Shown: positions 15,682-25,121, numbered from the stretch's first letter. The stretch: DNA of 32,610 nucleotides from Gammaproteobacteria bacterium (GCA_028819495.1 JAPPLI010000104.1:1-32610); one strand, 5' to 3'. Notes: generated by a model not told the origin, from the sequence alone. Numbers and translations: made by a program.

Positions 15682-17274
15682 ATGAAACCGTTCGTTAAAG
15701 GGGACTGGGAAGGCTTTTTTGCCTTTGGGCTGGACGCTCTGCTCGCGTTCATCCTCATGAGCAAACTGTGTCTGGATTTTCTCGGCTTCTCCGAGCAACT
15801 CTTTTTCAGTCGAATTCTTCCTGCATCAGCCATCGGATTGATCATCGGTAACGGCTTTTATGCCTGGCAAGCCCTGAAACTGGCAAAATTGGAAAAGCGT
15901 AATGATGTCTGCGCCATTCCTTACGGCACCAGCACTATTACCATCATTATTTATGTTTTTCTGGTAATGTTTCCGACACAGCAAAAAGCCCTTGCTGTAG
16001 GCATGAGTAAAGAAACAGCCGATATCATTGCCTGGCACACCGGACTTTTGGCGTGTATGGTTTCCGGCAGCATAGAATTCCTGGGCTCATTTGTCGTACA
16101 TCATATCCGTAAAGTTACGCCAAGAGCAGTCATGCTGGTCGCTATTGCCGGAACAGGTCTTGCTTTCATCAGTATGGATTATGTCTTTCGGACTTTTGCA
16201 TATCCCCTGATTGGATTTACATCTCTTGCACTGGTGTTGATCTTTTACTTCAGCGGGGTAAAGTCAAGAGGAGGCATACCAGGCGGTTTTATAATTCTGT
16301 CAGCCGGTACATTAATGGCCTGGCTGCTTTACTGGCTGGGCATGCCTACTGTTGTGCCGTCAACAGAATTTACCCTTAGACATCTGGGACTGCATTTGCC
16401 CAGTCTGGAAGTCATGCGTGTATTTTCTTCGGTAGAATTTATCATCGAATTCCTGCCGGTTGTGATCCCGTTCGGCTTCATATTCCTTATCGGTTCGTTA
16501 CAGAATATAGAAGCGGCAGCTGCGGCCGGCGATTCCTATTCTCCCAGGCCGCTGTTACTTATGAACGGCGTCGGCAGCCTGGGTGCAGCCTGTTTTGGTT
16601 CGCCTTTTCCGACTTCTATCTTTCTCGGTCATCCGGGTTACAAGAAAATCGGCGCCCGGGCGGGTTACTCCACTATCAATGCTGTCGTCTGGACGCTTGT
16701 CTGCATAACCGGGACCTTGAGTGTCTTTACCTACCTGATACCCATCGAAGCGTTGATGCCCATTTTGATCTGGATCGGTGTGGTTGTATGCTCCCAGAAC
16801 TTCCAGGTGGCCGAAAAACGTCATATACCCGCAGTTGTCCTGGGCCTTACTCCGGCTATTGCAGGTTACGTCAGCTTGGCGGTCAAGCACACAATGTCAG
16901 TCGCGGGAAGCATTACAGGCGCCAATTTGTATAATCAGGGCTTTATTGACAGCTTCATCACGATTCGCAGTTTTTATGCCGAGGGAATGTTTGCTCTGGG
17001 TCAGGGGTTCATCTATACCTGCATGATACTCGCAGGTATTACTTATTTTGTGATAGAAAGACGGTTTACCGTTGCAGCGAACTGGTGCATCGCAGGTGCG
17101 TTACTGTCATTAATCGGTTTCACCCACAACTATATATTCACGGCGGGGGACGTGATCGGACGACTGGCATTACCGTTACCTGTCTGGACCAAATGGACAA
17201 CCGGCTATTTTGCAATGGCGATTGTGTTATACCTTGCTCCATACTTCACTCAAGACGAACGCAAAACAGGATAA
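15682..17274 (+). CDS. NCS2/AzgA-like permease (nucleobase-type transporter)
   Basis: This 530-residue polytopic inner-membrane protein has roughly 12-14 hydrophobic segments. The segment IEAAAAAGDSYSPRPLLLMNGVGSLGAACFGSPFPTSIFLGHPGYKKIGARAGYS corresponds to the substrate-site region of xanthine/uracil/AzgA-type permeases, and the N-terminal part (DVCAIPYGTST) also fits that superfamily. These proteins import purines, pyrimidines and similar heterocycles, usually with protons. The gene is 3 nt before an ATZ/TRZ amidohydrolase, suggesting import of the ring that the hydrolase attacks. The nucleobase-like nature of the substrate is inferred from family and neighbour. Confidence 0.78.
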   Translation: MKPFVKGDWEGFFAFGLDALLAFILMSKLCLDFLGFSEQLFFSRILPASAIGLIIGNGFYAWQALKLAKLEKRNDVCAIPYGTSTITIIIYVFLVMFPTQQKALAVGMSKETADIIAWHTGLLACMVSGSIEFLGSFVVHHIRKVTPRAVMLVAIAGTGLAFISMDYVFRTFAYPLIGFTSLALVLIFYFSGVKSRGGIPGGFIILSAGTLMAWLLYWLGMPTVVPSTEFTLRHLGLHLPSLEVMRVFSSVEFIIEFLPVVIPFGFIFLIGSLQNIEAAAAAGDSYSPRPLLLMNGVGSLGAACFGSPFPTSIFLGHPGYKKIGARAGYSTINAVVWTLVCITGTLSVFTYLIPIEALMPILIWIGVVVCSQNFQVAEKRHIPAVVLGLTPAIAGYVSLAVKHTMSVAGSITGANLYNQGFIDSFITIRSFYAEGMFALGQGFIYTCMILAGITYFVIERRFTVAANWCIAGALLSLIGFTHNYIFTAGDVIGRLALPLPVWTKWTTGYFAMAIVLYLAPYFTQDERKTG

Positions 17275-17277
17275 ACC

Positions 17278-18702
17278 ATGTTACAGCGCGAACCTGTTGA
17301 TTACTTGTTAAATGGTGTTGTCATCACTATGGATGACAGTAACCGAATTATCCGGGAAGGCTGCGTCGCTGTTAACGATGGCAGAATTCTTGCTGTTGGC
17401 CGTAAATCCGATATTGAAGAAAATTATATACCGGACAAGTCACTGGGTGGCCCTGATTGTTTTGTCACTCCCGGGTTCATCGATTGTCATAATCATCTTG
17501 CCCAGGCTTTGGTGCGTGAGTTCGGTATGGAAGACCTGCCGAATATTTATCGCGTCTATATTCCCTGTGAAATAGCTATGGATGCAGATGATGCGCGTAT
17601 CAGCGCCAGCGTGATGATTTCACAATTGCTCCGGGCCGGCGTCACTACCGTTGCCGAAACGACTTGTACTGCAGTTCATGAAGACATGATAGCCGATACG
17701 ATAATGCAATCCGGTATGCGCGCAGTCATGGCCCGGGGACAAGGTGATCGGAAAACAACATTTGCCAGTAACTATGATCAGGTAAATTGCAAAACCACAC
17801 ATGAAGATGACCCGGGCAAACTGGTTGAAGACCTGGCGCGCTGTGAGGAATTCATCAAGCAGTGGCAGGCTAAAGGAGACGGCCGGTTAATCCCCTGGAT
17901 ACATACCATGGGTCTGCCCGCCTGTTCTGATGAACGTTTTCTACAAACCCGGGAACTGGCCGAAAAATACAACACAGGGGTAACGACCCATATCAATCGT
18001 GACCGGGAAGAAATCGAGATATCTATTGCGACACATGGAGAACGCCCGCTGGAACACCTGAATACCATTGGCGCTCTGTGGCCGGGCTATGTGGCAATCC
18101 ATGCCATGCTTACGACCGATCGCGAAATTCAAATGCTGGCGACAAACGGGGCAAAAGTGGCGCATTCCCCGGTCGCCTGCACAGACATTATTTCGGCTGT
18201 TACCAGGGTTGTCAGCATGCGTTCTGCCGGTGTCACGGTCGGACTGGGGTGCGACACGGTAATTAACGATATCATCAAGGTGATGCGAATTGCCTTTATC
18301 ATGCACACCCAGGCTAACGGAATACCATTCTATGACCCTGTGTCATTCACCACTGAACATGCCTTTGAGATGGCAACACGCGAAGCTGCAAAAATACTTG
18401 GACTGGAACAGGAAATCGGGTCACTTGAAACCGGGAAAAAAGCCGATGTGGTGGTAATGGATGCGAATAATGTACGATTATCTCCTCACCACAATCCGAT
18501 AGGAGTGATAGTACAGTACGGCGCAGGCACTGATGTGACTGATGTATTGGTTGATGGTAAACACGTAGTGGAAAACGGACAGCTTGTTAACCTTGATGAG
18601 GCTGTCGTCCTGGAGGAAGCAAGGAAGCTCAGTGACCGGCTTAGACCTGCTCTGGAAGCGCGCCGTTATCGGCCTCTCACACAGTATTCAACTGTTTGCT
18701 AA
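17278..18702 (+). CDS. Second ATZ/TRZ-type amidohydrolase (guanine/8-oxoguanine deaminase-like)
   Basis: This 474-residue amidohydrolase has His71-x-His73 (FIDCHNHLAQ), His238 (TTHINRDREE), His275 (AIHAML) and Asp326 (GLGCDTVIND). Compared with the first ATZ/TRZ enzyme (1798-3237), the His238 motif and the Asp loop differ clearly, so the two are not recent duplicates and probably act on different intermediates. Relatives deaminate guanine, 8-oxoguanine, hydroxydechloroatrazine or MTA. It starts 3 nt after the permease stop, so import and first hydrolysis are probably coupled. It is cytosolic. The substrate is unknown. It converges with the GntR gene, and no clear terminator is seen in the 47 bp between them. 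Confidence 0.85.
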   Translation: MLQREPVDYLLNGVVITMDDSNRIIREGCVAVNDGRILAVGRKSDIEENYIPDKSLGGPDCFVTPGFIDCHNHLAQALVREFGMEDLPNIYRVYIPCEIAMDADDARISASVMISQLLRAGVTTVAETTCTAVHEDMIADTIMQSGMRAVMARGQGDRKTTFASNYDQVNCKTTHEDDPGKLVEDLARCEEFIKQWQAKGDGRLIPWIHTMGLPACSDERFLQTRELAEKYNTGVTTHINRDREEIEISIATHGERPLEHLNTIGALWPGYVAIHAMLTTDREIQMLATNGAKVAHSPVACTDIISAVTRVVSMRSAGVTVGLGCDTVINDIIKVMRIAFIMHTQANGIPFYDPVSFTTEHAFEMATREAAKILGLEQEIGSLETGKKADVVVMDANNVRLSPHHNPIGVIVQYGAGTDVTDVLVDGKHVVENGQLVNLDEAVVLEEARKLSDRLRPALEARRYRPLTQYSTVC

Positions 18703-18749
18703 AATTACAGGTTCAGGATATCAGGCCTTGTTTATAAAATGACATAATA

Positions 18750-19460
18750 CTAACCCACTACTCTTCTCAGTCTTGGCTGGGTATATTGGCCGCTGTCTTT
18801 GAGAAATTTCGCTGTACTGATTATGTCGCTCTTGACAGCCTTGGCTGCCATATCGTCATCACCGGCTTTCAAGGCATCAATAATCGCATCATGATGCTTG
18901 GCGTCCCAGAGGTCTTTGGGAGACAACAACGAGTAATACGTAAAGGGACCACACTGTAACCACAAACTTTCTATCATAGGCAACAGTATGGTAGATTTTG
19001 AATCACGGTATATGGTGAAGTGAAATTCGTAATTCTCGTTCAGCAGATCTTTTCTGTCCCTGCCCTGCTCGACCACCTTGTGTATCTTTCTATTGATACT
19101 CTCCACCCTGGTGATTAAACCCTTGGTTACATTCCTGCAGGCACGGCGGGTAGCTTCCATCTCGAGTTTGATACGCCAGTGTATGATTTCATCGAACTTC
19201 TCTTCGGTCATGGATGGAATTACTACCCAACGATTGGGCAAAACTTCAAAGGCGCCCTCTGCAATGAGACGGTTTACCGCGCCGCGGACGGGAGTAAGAC
19301 TGGTACCCACCTGCTGTGCCAGACTGCGCAAACTGACTTTTTCACCTGGAGTGAATGTCCCGACCATCAGGCTTTGCCGGATCTCCTGGTAGACCAGATC
19401 ATGGACTGCCCCGCGGTTGTCGTTTTCCCTGCCGGAACCGCGCTTAGTATACGCCGCCAT
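18750..19460 (-). CDS. GntR-family transcriptional regulator, FCD (FadR) subgroup
   Basis: The 236-residue protein has an N-terminal winged helix-turn-helix (about 18-82; VYQEIRQSLMVGTFTPGEKVSLRSLAQQ.. then LTPVRGAVNRL) and an all-helical FCD ligand domain (about 88-215; NYEFHFTIYR and HHDAIIDAL). Such regulators usually repress catabolic operons until they bind a small carboxylate or related ligand. A strong RBS (AAGGGAG) precedes the ATG at 19460. Its own upstream region has an operator-like TCACA-ATA-TGTGA (19502-19514), suggesting autoregulation. It is the only DNA-binding regulator I find, and so the prime candidate to bind the repeated TTGTGATCACAA-type sites. The Asp usually four residues before the FCD His is Asn, so metal binding may be altered. 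Confidence 0.9.
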   Translation of the reverse strand: MAAYTKRGSGRENDNRGAVHDLVYQEIRQSLMVGTFTPGEKVSLRSLAQQVGTSLTPVRGAVNRLIAEGAFEVLPNRWVVIPSMTEEKFDEIIHWRIKLEMEATRRACRNVTKGLITRVESINRKIHKVVEQGRDRKDLLNENYEFHFTIYRDSKSTILLPMIESLWLQCGPFTYYSLLSPKDLWDAKHHDAIIDALKAGDDDMAAKAVKSDIISTAKFLKDSGQYTQPRLRRVVG

Positions 19461-19501
19461 TCAGTTGCTCCCTTACAGGTATTTGGAGGATTTAATACGG
19501 A

Positions 19502-19514
19502 TCACAATATGTGA
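19502..19514 (-). promoter_or_regulatory. Operator-like site upstream of the GntR gene
   Basis: The 13-bp perfect inverted repeat TCACA-ATA-TGTGA lies 41 bp upstream of the regulator start. It uses the same TGTGA half-site as the other island promoters but with a 3-bp spacer. A TATTAA element follows downstream on the minus strand. Confidence 0.45.
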
Positions 19515-19574
19515 CATCATTTTGTCTCCGCATGTTCTATAAATGATAACAGATACCTGGAATTTAAACTAATG

Positions 19575-20771
19575 TTAAGCGGGCACTATCCGTTTCAGTC
19601 TCCTGTCAGTTAATAAAATTGCCGGCATAAACAGGATTGCCGCACAGACGAAACAAATCGCGCATGCCCAATACGCCATGGAAAAATCAGTCTCGGTCAC
19701 GAGAAATGCGCCTAAAACAGGACTCAAGGATTTTCCCAATGTCATCATCACCAGCGCGTAAGTAACCAGTATCGCCGTCTCGTCAAGAGAAATCATGAGG
19801 CCGATGACATAGGGATAGAGCATGTTCCATGAAAAGATCAGGGCGCTCGCTGCAAGCAGGAAGAATACAAATTCCTGGGTACTGGGGATGGTTATCGAAG
19901 CAAACAATGACAGGCCAATTGTAACCAGTATGGGCGCCAACCGGTTACCGAAACGTGTTGCCACCACAGCGGCAGTAAGCGCCCCGGCAACACCAGTAAA
20001 CTGCGCAGTACCCAGCCCGGCAGATATCTGGGCGGTGACATATCCCGCCGCAACTCCAGCCCGTTCGATATAGACCCAAAACAACGACATGGAGAAAAAC
20101 ACTACAAAAACACCGAATACTCCCATCACCCGGGTCAGGAGCGGCGAATGCAGGGCCGATGATGGAATTTCCATTTTTTTCTCACCAGATTCATTACTGC
20201 TTTTAACTGCAGAGTACTTCGGCACAAAGAAACTGGATACGCCTGCAAGAATGGCAAATCCGGCCATGGAAAAAAACATACCTTCCGACCCGCTCTGTAC
20301 CAGCAGAAAAGGGAACACATACAGAAGAATTGACGCCACAACCGTAACCAGCAGTGTGTACACAGCCACTACACGATCAGGGTTTTTCGTCTTGGCTAAT
20401 CCGGAAACACCTATAGCAATCAGCAGGCCGCCACCGATGCCTGCTATAAACCGACTCAGCAAAACAGGTACAAATGTACTGGTTACCGCACAGAACACGT
20501 TCCCTGCAAACAGCAGAACGGCCGCGGCAAACGCAAACTTTCTCCAGTCAGCTCTCGTAATATAATAGGACCACAACAGGGTACCTGCTCCAAGGCCGAA
20601 CATATCGGCAGAAGCGATATAACTCGCCTCCTGTATGGAAAAATCGACATAGTCCACTAGCGCGCCGACAATGACAGGTAAAATGAAAGGAGAAATATTG
20701 CCTGCCACCCCCAAAAACCCGAGAGCGATCATTTTCCTTAGTGAAGTGATATGAGGCTCAATATTTTTCAT
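19575..20771 (-). CDS. MFS transporter
   Basis: This 398-residue protein with about 12 hydrophobic helices has the major-facilitator length and layout. The N-terminal half carries GLGAGTLLWSYYITRADWRKF near the family's loop 2-3 motif and RFIAGIGGGLLIAIGVSGLA in the helix 4-5 area. It probably moves a small organic compound across the inner membrane by proton coupling. It is the last gene of the SDR-2OG-oxygenase-MFS unit, about 60 nt after the oxygenase stop. The substrate is unknown; uptake of the pathway compound or export of a product are both possible. Confidence 0.82.
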   Translation of the reverse strand: MKNIEPHITSLRKMIALGFLGVAGNISPFILPVIVGALVDYVDFSIQEASYIASADMFGLGAGTLLWSYYITRADWRKFAFAAAVLLFAGNVFCAVTSTFVPVLLSRFIAGIGGGLLIAIGVSGLAKTKNPDRVVAVYTLLVTVVASILLYVFPFLLVQSGSEGMFFSMAGFAILAGVSSFFVPKYSAVKSSNESGEKKMEIPSSALHSPLLTRVMGVFGVFVVFFSMSLFWVYIERAGVAAGYVTAQISAGLGTAQFTGVAGALTAAVVATRFGNRLAPILVTIGLSLFASITIPSTQEFVFFLLAASALIFSWNMLYPYVIGLMISLDETAILVTYALVMMTLGKSLSPVLGAFLVTETDFSMAYWACAICFVCAAILFMPAILLTDRRLKRIVPA

Positions 20772-20833
20772 TAGCCGGCATCAGCCTCGTTGCGGGTTAT
20801 AACCTGGCAGGTATCAACGGTTATCGGGAAGTC

Positions 20834-21850
20834 CTAGCGCTGTTCATCTTCCACATCAAACATCTTACCCATTTTCATCAAATGGTGGTTTCCGACAGAT
20901 ATGGGATCATACTTGGCAGGGTTTTCACTATCAGCGCAACTGGGAATACACTCAACAATGGCGTCGTAATTGGGGATATGAAAGAAAATAATGGACTGGC
21001 GGCGTGTATTTCCCGCATAATTTCCAGGCGGATTGGCTACGCGATGCAGTGTTGAGACCCAGCGGTCGTTGGTCCAGCGTTCCATCATATCGCCTATATT
21101 GATGGCAAATGTGCCCGGTTTAGCCGGTACGTCCATCCATTCCCTGTTTTTTGTAAAAACCTGCAGCCCACCCGGAGCTGACCAGTCTGCATGGACTATT
21201 GTGAGACTGCCGAAATCAGTATGCGCGCCACCACGAAGCTGGCCTTCTTCCGGTTTGTCTTTTTGTTCCGGGTAGTTATAAACCCCCAGGCTGCTTACGT
21301 GCTTATCCAGCATGCGGTCGAAATAATCCAACGGCATATCCAGGGCAACGGCAAAAATCCGCATAATCTTCTCACTCAGATCCGCCATCGCATTGTAGTA
21401 GTCGGCCCAGGCGACCTGAAAATCGGCGACTTCCTGCGGCCACCTGATATCAGATCTGAACTCCAGCCCCGTTCCCTTGCGATAATAATCATCCGTTAAT
21501 TCAGGATAATCCGGACGTCCGCAGCCAAATTGTTCGCGCAGATCAGGTTTCGCATCCTCAATATCGAGACTATAGGCCAGAGCCGCATGTTTCATTCCCT
21601 TGTAACCAAAGTAGGTATCGTCCGATTCGAAATAGCTCTGTTTTATCTCAAGCGGCAGGTCGAAGAACCGGCGGCTGCAATCATCAAGTTTCTCAATAAT
21701 CTGCCCGGGTACTCCATGACCTTCAATGACCAGGAACCCAATCTCCTCACAGGCCTTATTCACTTCCCTGGCGATGACAAGACTGTTTGCATCTGCACCA
21801 CCCTTAAAACTGGAGATATCGAGAGTAGGTATAAGTTGTTCAGAAGACAT
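20834..21850 (-). CDS. Isopenicillin-N-synthase-type 2-oxoglutarate/Fe(II) oxygenase
   Basis: The 338-residue protein has the DIOX N-terminal part (IPTLDISSF, then GFLVIEGHGVP) and a 2OG-Fe(II) domain with iron ligands His210-x-Asp212 (AHTDFGSLT) and His269 (TLHRV), plus Arg284-x-Ser286 (RQS), which binds the 2-oxoglutarate carboxylate. All catalytic residues are present, so it should be active. The reaction would be hydroxylation, desaturation or ring modification of a small molecule. The ATG at 21850 was chosen over a TTG at 21856. It sits between an SDR (31-nt gap) and an MFS transporter. As a second oxygenase beside the P450, it suggests the substrate has a carbon skeleton needing oxidative attack. 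Confidence 0.9.
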   Translation of the reverse strand: MSSEQLIPTLDISSFKGGADANSLVIAREVNKACEEIGFLVIEGHGVPGQIIEKLDDCSRRFFDLPLEIKQSYFESDDTYFGYKGMKHAALAYSLDIEDAKPDLREQFGCGRPDYPELTDDYYRKGTGLEFRSDIRWPQEVADFQVAWADYYNAMADLSEKIMRIFAVALDMPLDYFDRMLDKHVSSLGVYNYPEQKDKPEEGQLRGGAHTDFGSLTIVHADWSAPGGLQVFTKNREWMDVPAKPGTFAINIGDMMERWTNDRWVSTLHRVANPPGNYAGNTRRQSIIFFHIPNYDAIVECIPSCADSENPAKYDPISVGNHHLMKMGKMFDVEDEQR

Positions 21851-21881
21851 GGTCAATTTCCATCATAAGGTCGATGAGATT

Positions 21882-22658
21882 TTATAACTGATAAAGCCCA
21901 CCGTTTACATGAAGTGATTGCCCGGTAATATAGTTTGCGTCTTCACTGCAAAAGAAACTGACCACATTGGCGATGTCATCAGGTTTACCCAATCTTCCCA
22001 AGGGAATATCCTTTGCCCTGTCCTTTATCCAGGAACCCGGTTCCAGTCCGTCGCGTAGTTCAATTGCATCGGCCGTTTGCTCCAGCATCTCGGTAAGAAC
22101 ATTACCCGGACAAACGGTATTGACACAGATATTATGTTTAGCAAGTTCTGCTGCCAGTGATCTGGTCAATCCGAGTATGCCCGACTTGGATGTACAATAT
22201 GCAACATCCTCTCCATAGGCTACATTACCCATCATTGAACCAATATTAATGATCCGGCCCCACTTGGCCCGGATCATGTATGGAGTGACTTCCTGTGTCA
22301 TCAGTAACGATCCGGTCAGCATGACATCCAAGCTCAAATCCCAGGAATCCCGGGCTAATTCATTTAACGGGGTGCTTTTGTAGACTCCCGCATTATTAAC
22401 CAGGACCGCGATCGTACCTAATTCCGCAACGATCCCTGCAACCCCATCTGCGATGCTGGCAGCATCAGCCACGTTAATTTCAACAGCCATTGACCCAGCG
22501 CCTGCATCTTGTAATTTGCGGGAGATTTGCTGCGCCTTTGCTCCGTCCAAGTCAACCACTGCCACCGCAGCGCCATCCCTTGCAAGCCTTTCAGATATTG
22601 CCGCTCCTATTCCCTGGGCGCCACCGGTGATCAAAGCAGTTTTACCTACCAGCCCCAT
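21882..22658 (-). CDS. SDR-family NAD(P)-dependent oxidoreductase
   Basis: This 258-residue classical SDR has the TGGAQGIG cofactor loop, an acidic residue at the end of strand 2 (VVDLDG, favouring NAD), NNAG, catalytic Ser in IGSMMG, Tyr/Lys in YCTSK, and the C-terminal TGQSLHVNGG. It is the third SDR in the island and the first gene of the SDR-oxygenase-MFS unit. Oxidation of an alcohol produced by the adjacent 2OG oxygenase is the simplest reading. The upstream 80 bp contain a TGTCCGGACA palindrome rather than the usual island operator. Confidence 0.87.
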   Translation of the reverse strand: MGLVGKTALITGGAQGIGAAISERLARDGAAVAVVDLDGAKAQQISRKLQDAGAGSMAVEINVADAASIADGVAGIVAELGTIAVLVNNAGVYKSTPLNELARDSWDLSLDVMLTGSLLMTQEVTPYMIRAKWGRIINIGSMMGNVAYGEDVAYCTSKSGILGLTRSLAAELAKHNICVNTVCPGNVLTEMLEQTADAIELRDGLEPGSWIKDRAKDIPLGRLGKPDDIANVVSFFCSEDANYITGQSLHVNGGLYQL

Positions 22659-22702
22659 ATGCCGATGCCGAATAGTAAGTTAGTCACAGAATTATCCTGA
22701 TT

Positions 22703-22712
22703 TGTCCGGACA
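22703..22712. promoter_or_regulatory. Palindrome upstream of the SDR-2OG oxygenase-MFS unit
   Basis: TGTCCGGACA is a perfect 10-bp palindrome 45 bp upstream of the SDR start, between that gene and the terminator. It differs from the TTGTGATCACAA motif, so this unit may answer to another regulator. It may also be chance. Confidence 0.2.
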
Positions 22713-22730
22713 TCATTTTACCGTGCACTG

Positions 22731-22766
22731 AAAAAAAAGCCGGTGATAGAACACCGGCTTTTTTTC
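22731..22766. terminator. Strong bidirectional intrinsic terminator after the TonB receptor
   Basis: A 7-bp GC-rich stem, GCCGGTG (22739-22745) with CACCGGC (22752-22758), has a 6-nt loop and is flanked by an A-run (22731-22738) and a T-run (22759-22765). It works in either direction by structure. It ends the TonB receptor transcript and insulates the SDR-oxygenase-MFS unit. Confidence 0.9.
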
Positions 22767-22777
22767 TTTTGAAAGTG

Positions 22778-25018
22778 TCAGAACTCATAAGAAATCCGGC
22801 CAATGAATTGTCTGGGCGCAACAAATTCCTCGCTGGTTGACTGAATCCCGAAATTGTTGGTCCAACGCGAGTTAACCGCATCCTCGTCCGTCAGGTTGGT
22901 AACCAGAAAAACAAGCCCCCAGTTCGGGAAACTCGAGGGCTTCAAATGAAAGTTCAGGTTAACCAGTTCATATCCCGGTGTTCTGTTGATACCCGTTTCA
23001 CCGAATACTCTTGATGCAAATGAATCACGATGGGTAAATGACAACCTTGAGGTCAATGCTCCAAACGGCAGACTCGCCTCATAAGTCAAGGAAATATTGG
23101 TGGAAAAATCGGGCGCTTTCGGTAATGAATTACCCTTGATGTTCTGTAATGCACTGGCTCTTATACCCGTAGCAATCGGGTCGAAAGGATTAAAAGGGTT
23201 GCCCCCGGCGCCGAATATAGCACCGTTCAACCCTGCGGAGACGACAGGGTCAAGCGCCAGAAAATCTGCCGTGAACTCTGTATCCAGCACTGAAAACCCG
23301 GCATCGAGAGTAAGACCATCTGACAACAATGCCTTCATTTCCAACTCAAAACCCAGGACTTCAGCCTCGGGTACATTGTCCACTCCCCCCTGGAACGGTG
23401 CGGGGTCTTGCGTCAAAAATTGCATATTATCGTACTCATAATAGAAGCCTGAGGCGAACAGTTGTAACCTGTTTTCCAGAAACTCGCCTTTGGCGCCTAT
23501 TTCAAAGGCGTCAACTGTCTCGGACTGAGTCAATTGAGGCACAATTGCAGGAACAGTGTTCAGGTTGTTGCCGCCGGGTTTGAACCCGCGCGTGTAAGAA
23601 AAATATACCATGAGATTCTCGGTCGCATCCCATTCTACGGCTCCCTTACCCGTAACTTCTGTTTCACTCTGACTGGGCATTGATGGCACAGCACAGAAAA
23701 ATACGCAAACCGAAGAGGAAATAGTGTCATCAGTGTAACGGACCCCGCCAGTCAGGCGCAGTCTGTCACTGATATCAAAAGTACCTTGTCCGTAGATTGA
23801 CCAGGATTCACGATTTGCCAGGGTTAATACAACAAAAGAACGCTCGGCCGGGTTGCCGAACTCAGCGATACCGTTTCCATTAAAATCGATAAATTCGTCA
23901 AAAAAAACATCTTTGTCGAAATCCATATAAAAACCGCCGAGAATCCAGTCCAGCCTGCTGTCCTCATTATTTGAAACGATGTTGATTTCCTGGGTCCATG
24001 CTTCAGAATCGCGCGTGGAGATAGTGATATCCTGGGTCCCTACACCAAGAAATGCATTTGCTCCGCGATCATTATCGAGGAAATTAGCCATGTCGTTTTC
24101 AACGTAGCCGGTAATTGATTTGATGGTGGCTACAGGTGTATTCCATTCCAGGGTCAGCGAAAATAACTGAGTATCCAGATCAAAAGTACCGGCGGTATCC
24201 TGAGTAAGATCGCGAATGTTTCCGCTCGGGTCACTGACATGGCGCTGGGCGCGATCATGAATACTGTCAATCTGGAAATGGGTCCCACTGAAAATCGCGG
24301 AGAAATTATCATTGGGTTGCCAAAGTAACTTGCCCTGGAATTGGAGGTTATCAGCTTCATCCAGATCATAACCATCCAACGGGCCTGAAGAGATCTCGGA
24401 AAACCCATCGTGATTCAGGTAGGTTGCAGACGCTCTGACAGCAACTGCCTCTCCAAGGGGAATATTGATAGTGCCCCTGGGTTGCACGAGACTGTAATTT
24501 CCAACACCGATATCGAACTTCCCGCCAAACTCCCTGAGTTCCGGTACCTTGTTTATCACATTAATGGTGCCACCGGTGGAATTTTGCCCGAACAGCGTAC
24601 CCTGAGGCCCGCGCAGAACTTCCACCCTTTCAATATCAATGAAATCCAGGTTCAGCGCGTTTGCATCCGGTATGAACACTCCGTCAATATGAAAAGCGAC
24701 GGACGGGACACTGATTACGTTCTGGGTAGTCTCAAAGCCTATGCCTCTGATGGCTACTGCCCGGGAAAAGCCCTCATTTTTGGCAACTGTTAATCCGGGG
24801 GCCTGAGAACTTAATTCAGCTACGTTTTTAATATTGTCACCGTCAAGCACCTCAGGAGTTATCGCGGTGATTGACAGAGGAACATCCGCCAATGTTTCAG
24901 CCCGCTTTTGCGCCGTGACAACAACCTCTTCAATCGCTGTCTGCGCAATAGCCGTATTAACAAAAACCGAACTGAAAAATAATGTGAATAAACGCGTGAA
25001 TGCGACCGAGTACCTCAT
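22778..25018 (-). CDS. TonB-dependent outer-membrane receptor
   Basis: The protein is 746 residues from the ATG at 25018, which has an AAGGGGGA ribosome-binding site; upstream in-frame starts lack one. It has a signal peptide (MRYSVAFTRLFTLFFSSVFVNTAIA), a TonB-box-like IEEVVVTAQKR, a plug domain (ADVPLSITAITPEVL to about 160, with LRGPQGTLFGQNSTGGTINVI) and a beta-barrel ending in the aromatic RISYEF required for outer-membrane insertion. Such receptors import scarce or bulky compounds with energy from TonB-ExbBD, which are not in the window. It stands alone with its own TTGACA-16-CATAAT promoter, operator-like repeat and terminator. It probably brings the island's substrate across the outer membrane (inference); an iron-chelate role is the alternative. 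Confidence 0.93.
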   Translation of the reverse strand: MRYSVAFTRLFTLFFSSVFVNTAIAQTAIEEVVVTAQKRAETLADVPLSITAITPEVLDGDNIKNVAELSSQAPGLTVAKNEGFSRAVAIRGIGFETTQNVISVPSVAFHIDGVFIPDANALNLDFIDIERVEVLRGPQGTLFGQNSTGGTINVINKVPELREFGGKFDIGVGNYSLVQPRGTINIPLGEAVAVRASATYLNHDGFSEISSGPLDGYDLDEADNLQFQGKLLWQPNDNFSAIFSGTHFQIDSIHDRAQRHVSDPSGNIRDLTQDTAGTFDLDTQLFSLTLEWNTPVATIKSITGYVENDMANFLDNDRGANAFLGVGTQDITISTRDSEAWTQEINIVSNNEDSRLDWILGGFYMDFDKDVFFDEFIDFNGNGIAEFGNPAERSFVVLTLANRESWSIYGQGTFDISDRLRLTGGVRYTDDTISSSVCVFFCAVPSMPSQSETEVTGKGAVEWDATENLMVYFSYTRGFKPGGNNLNTVPAIVPQLTQSETVDAFEIGAKGEFLENRLQLFASGFYYEYDNMQFLTQDPAPFQGGVDNVPEAEVLGFELEMKALLSDGLTLDAGFSVLDTEFTADFLALDPVVSAGLNGAIFGAGGNPFNPFDPIATGIRASALQNIKGNSLPKAPDFSTNISLTYEASLPFGALTSRLSFTHRDSFASRVFGETGINRTPGYELVNLNFHLKPSSFPNWGLVFLVTNLTDEDAVNSRWTNNFGIQSTSEEFVAPRQFIGRISYEF

Positions 25019-25064
25019 AACGTGTCCCCCTTGAGTATTCAAGTTAATGTATGAGTTATATAAT

Positions 25065-25121
25065 TTGTGATTACATTTCATAATCACAATAACATTATGG
25101 CACAACTCGTGATAATGTCAA
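25065..25121 (-). promoter_or_regulatory. Promoter and operator of the TonB receptor gene
   Basis: On the minus strand TTGACA (25121-25116) and CATAAT (25099-25094) are 16 bp apart, a near-consensus sigma-70 promoter. Directly downstream is a perfect inverted repeat, TTGTGATTA and TAATCACAA (25065-25089) with a 7-bp spacer. Its position just after the -10 box suits repression. Confidence 0.6.
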
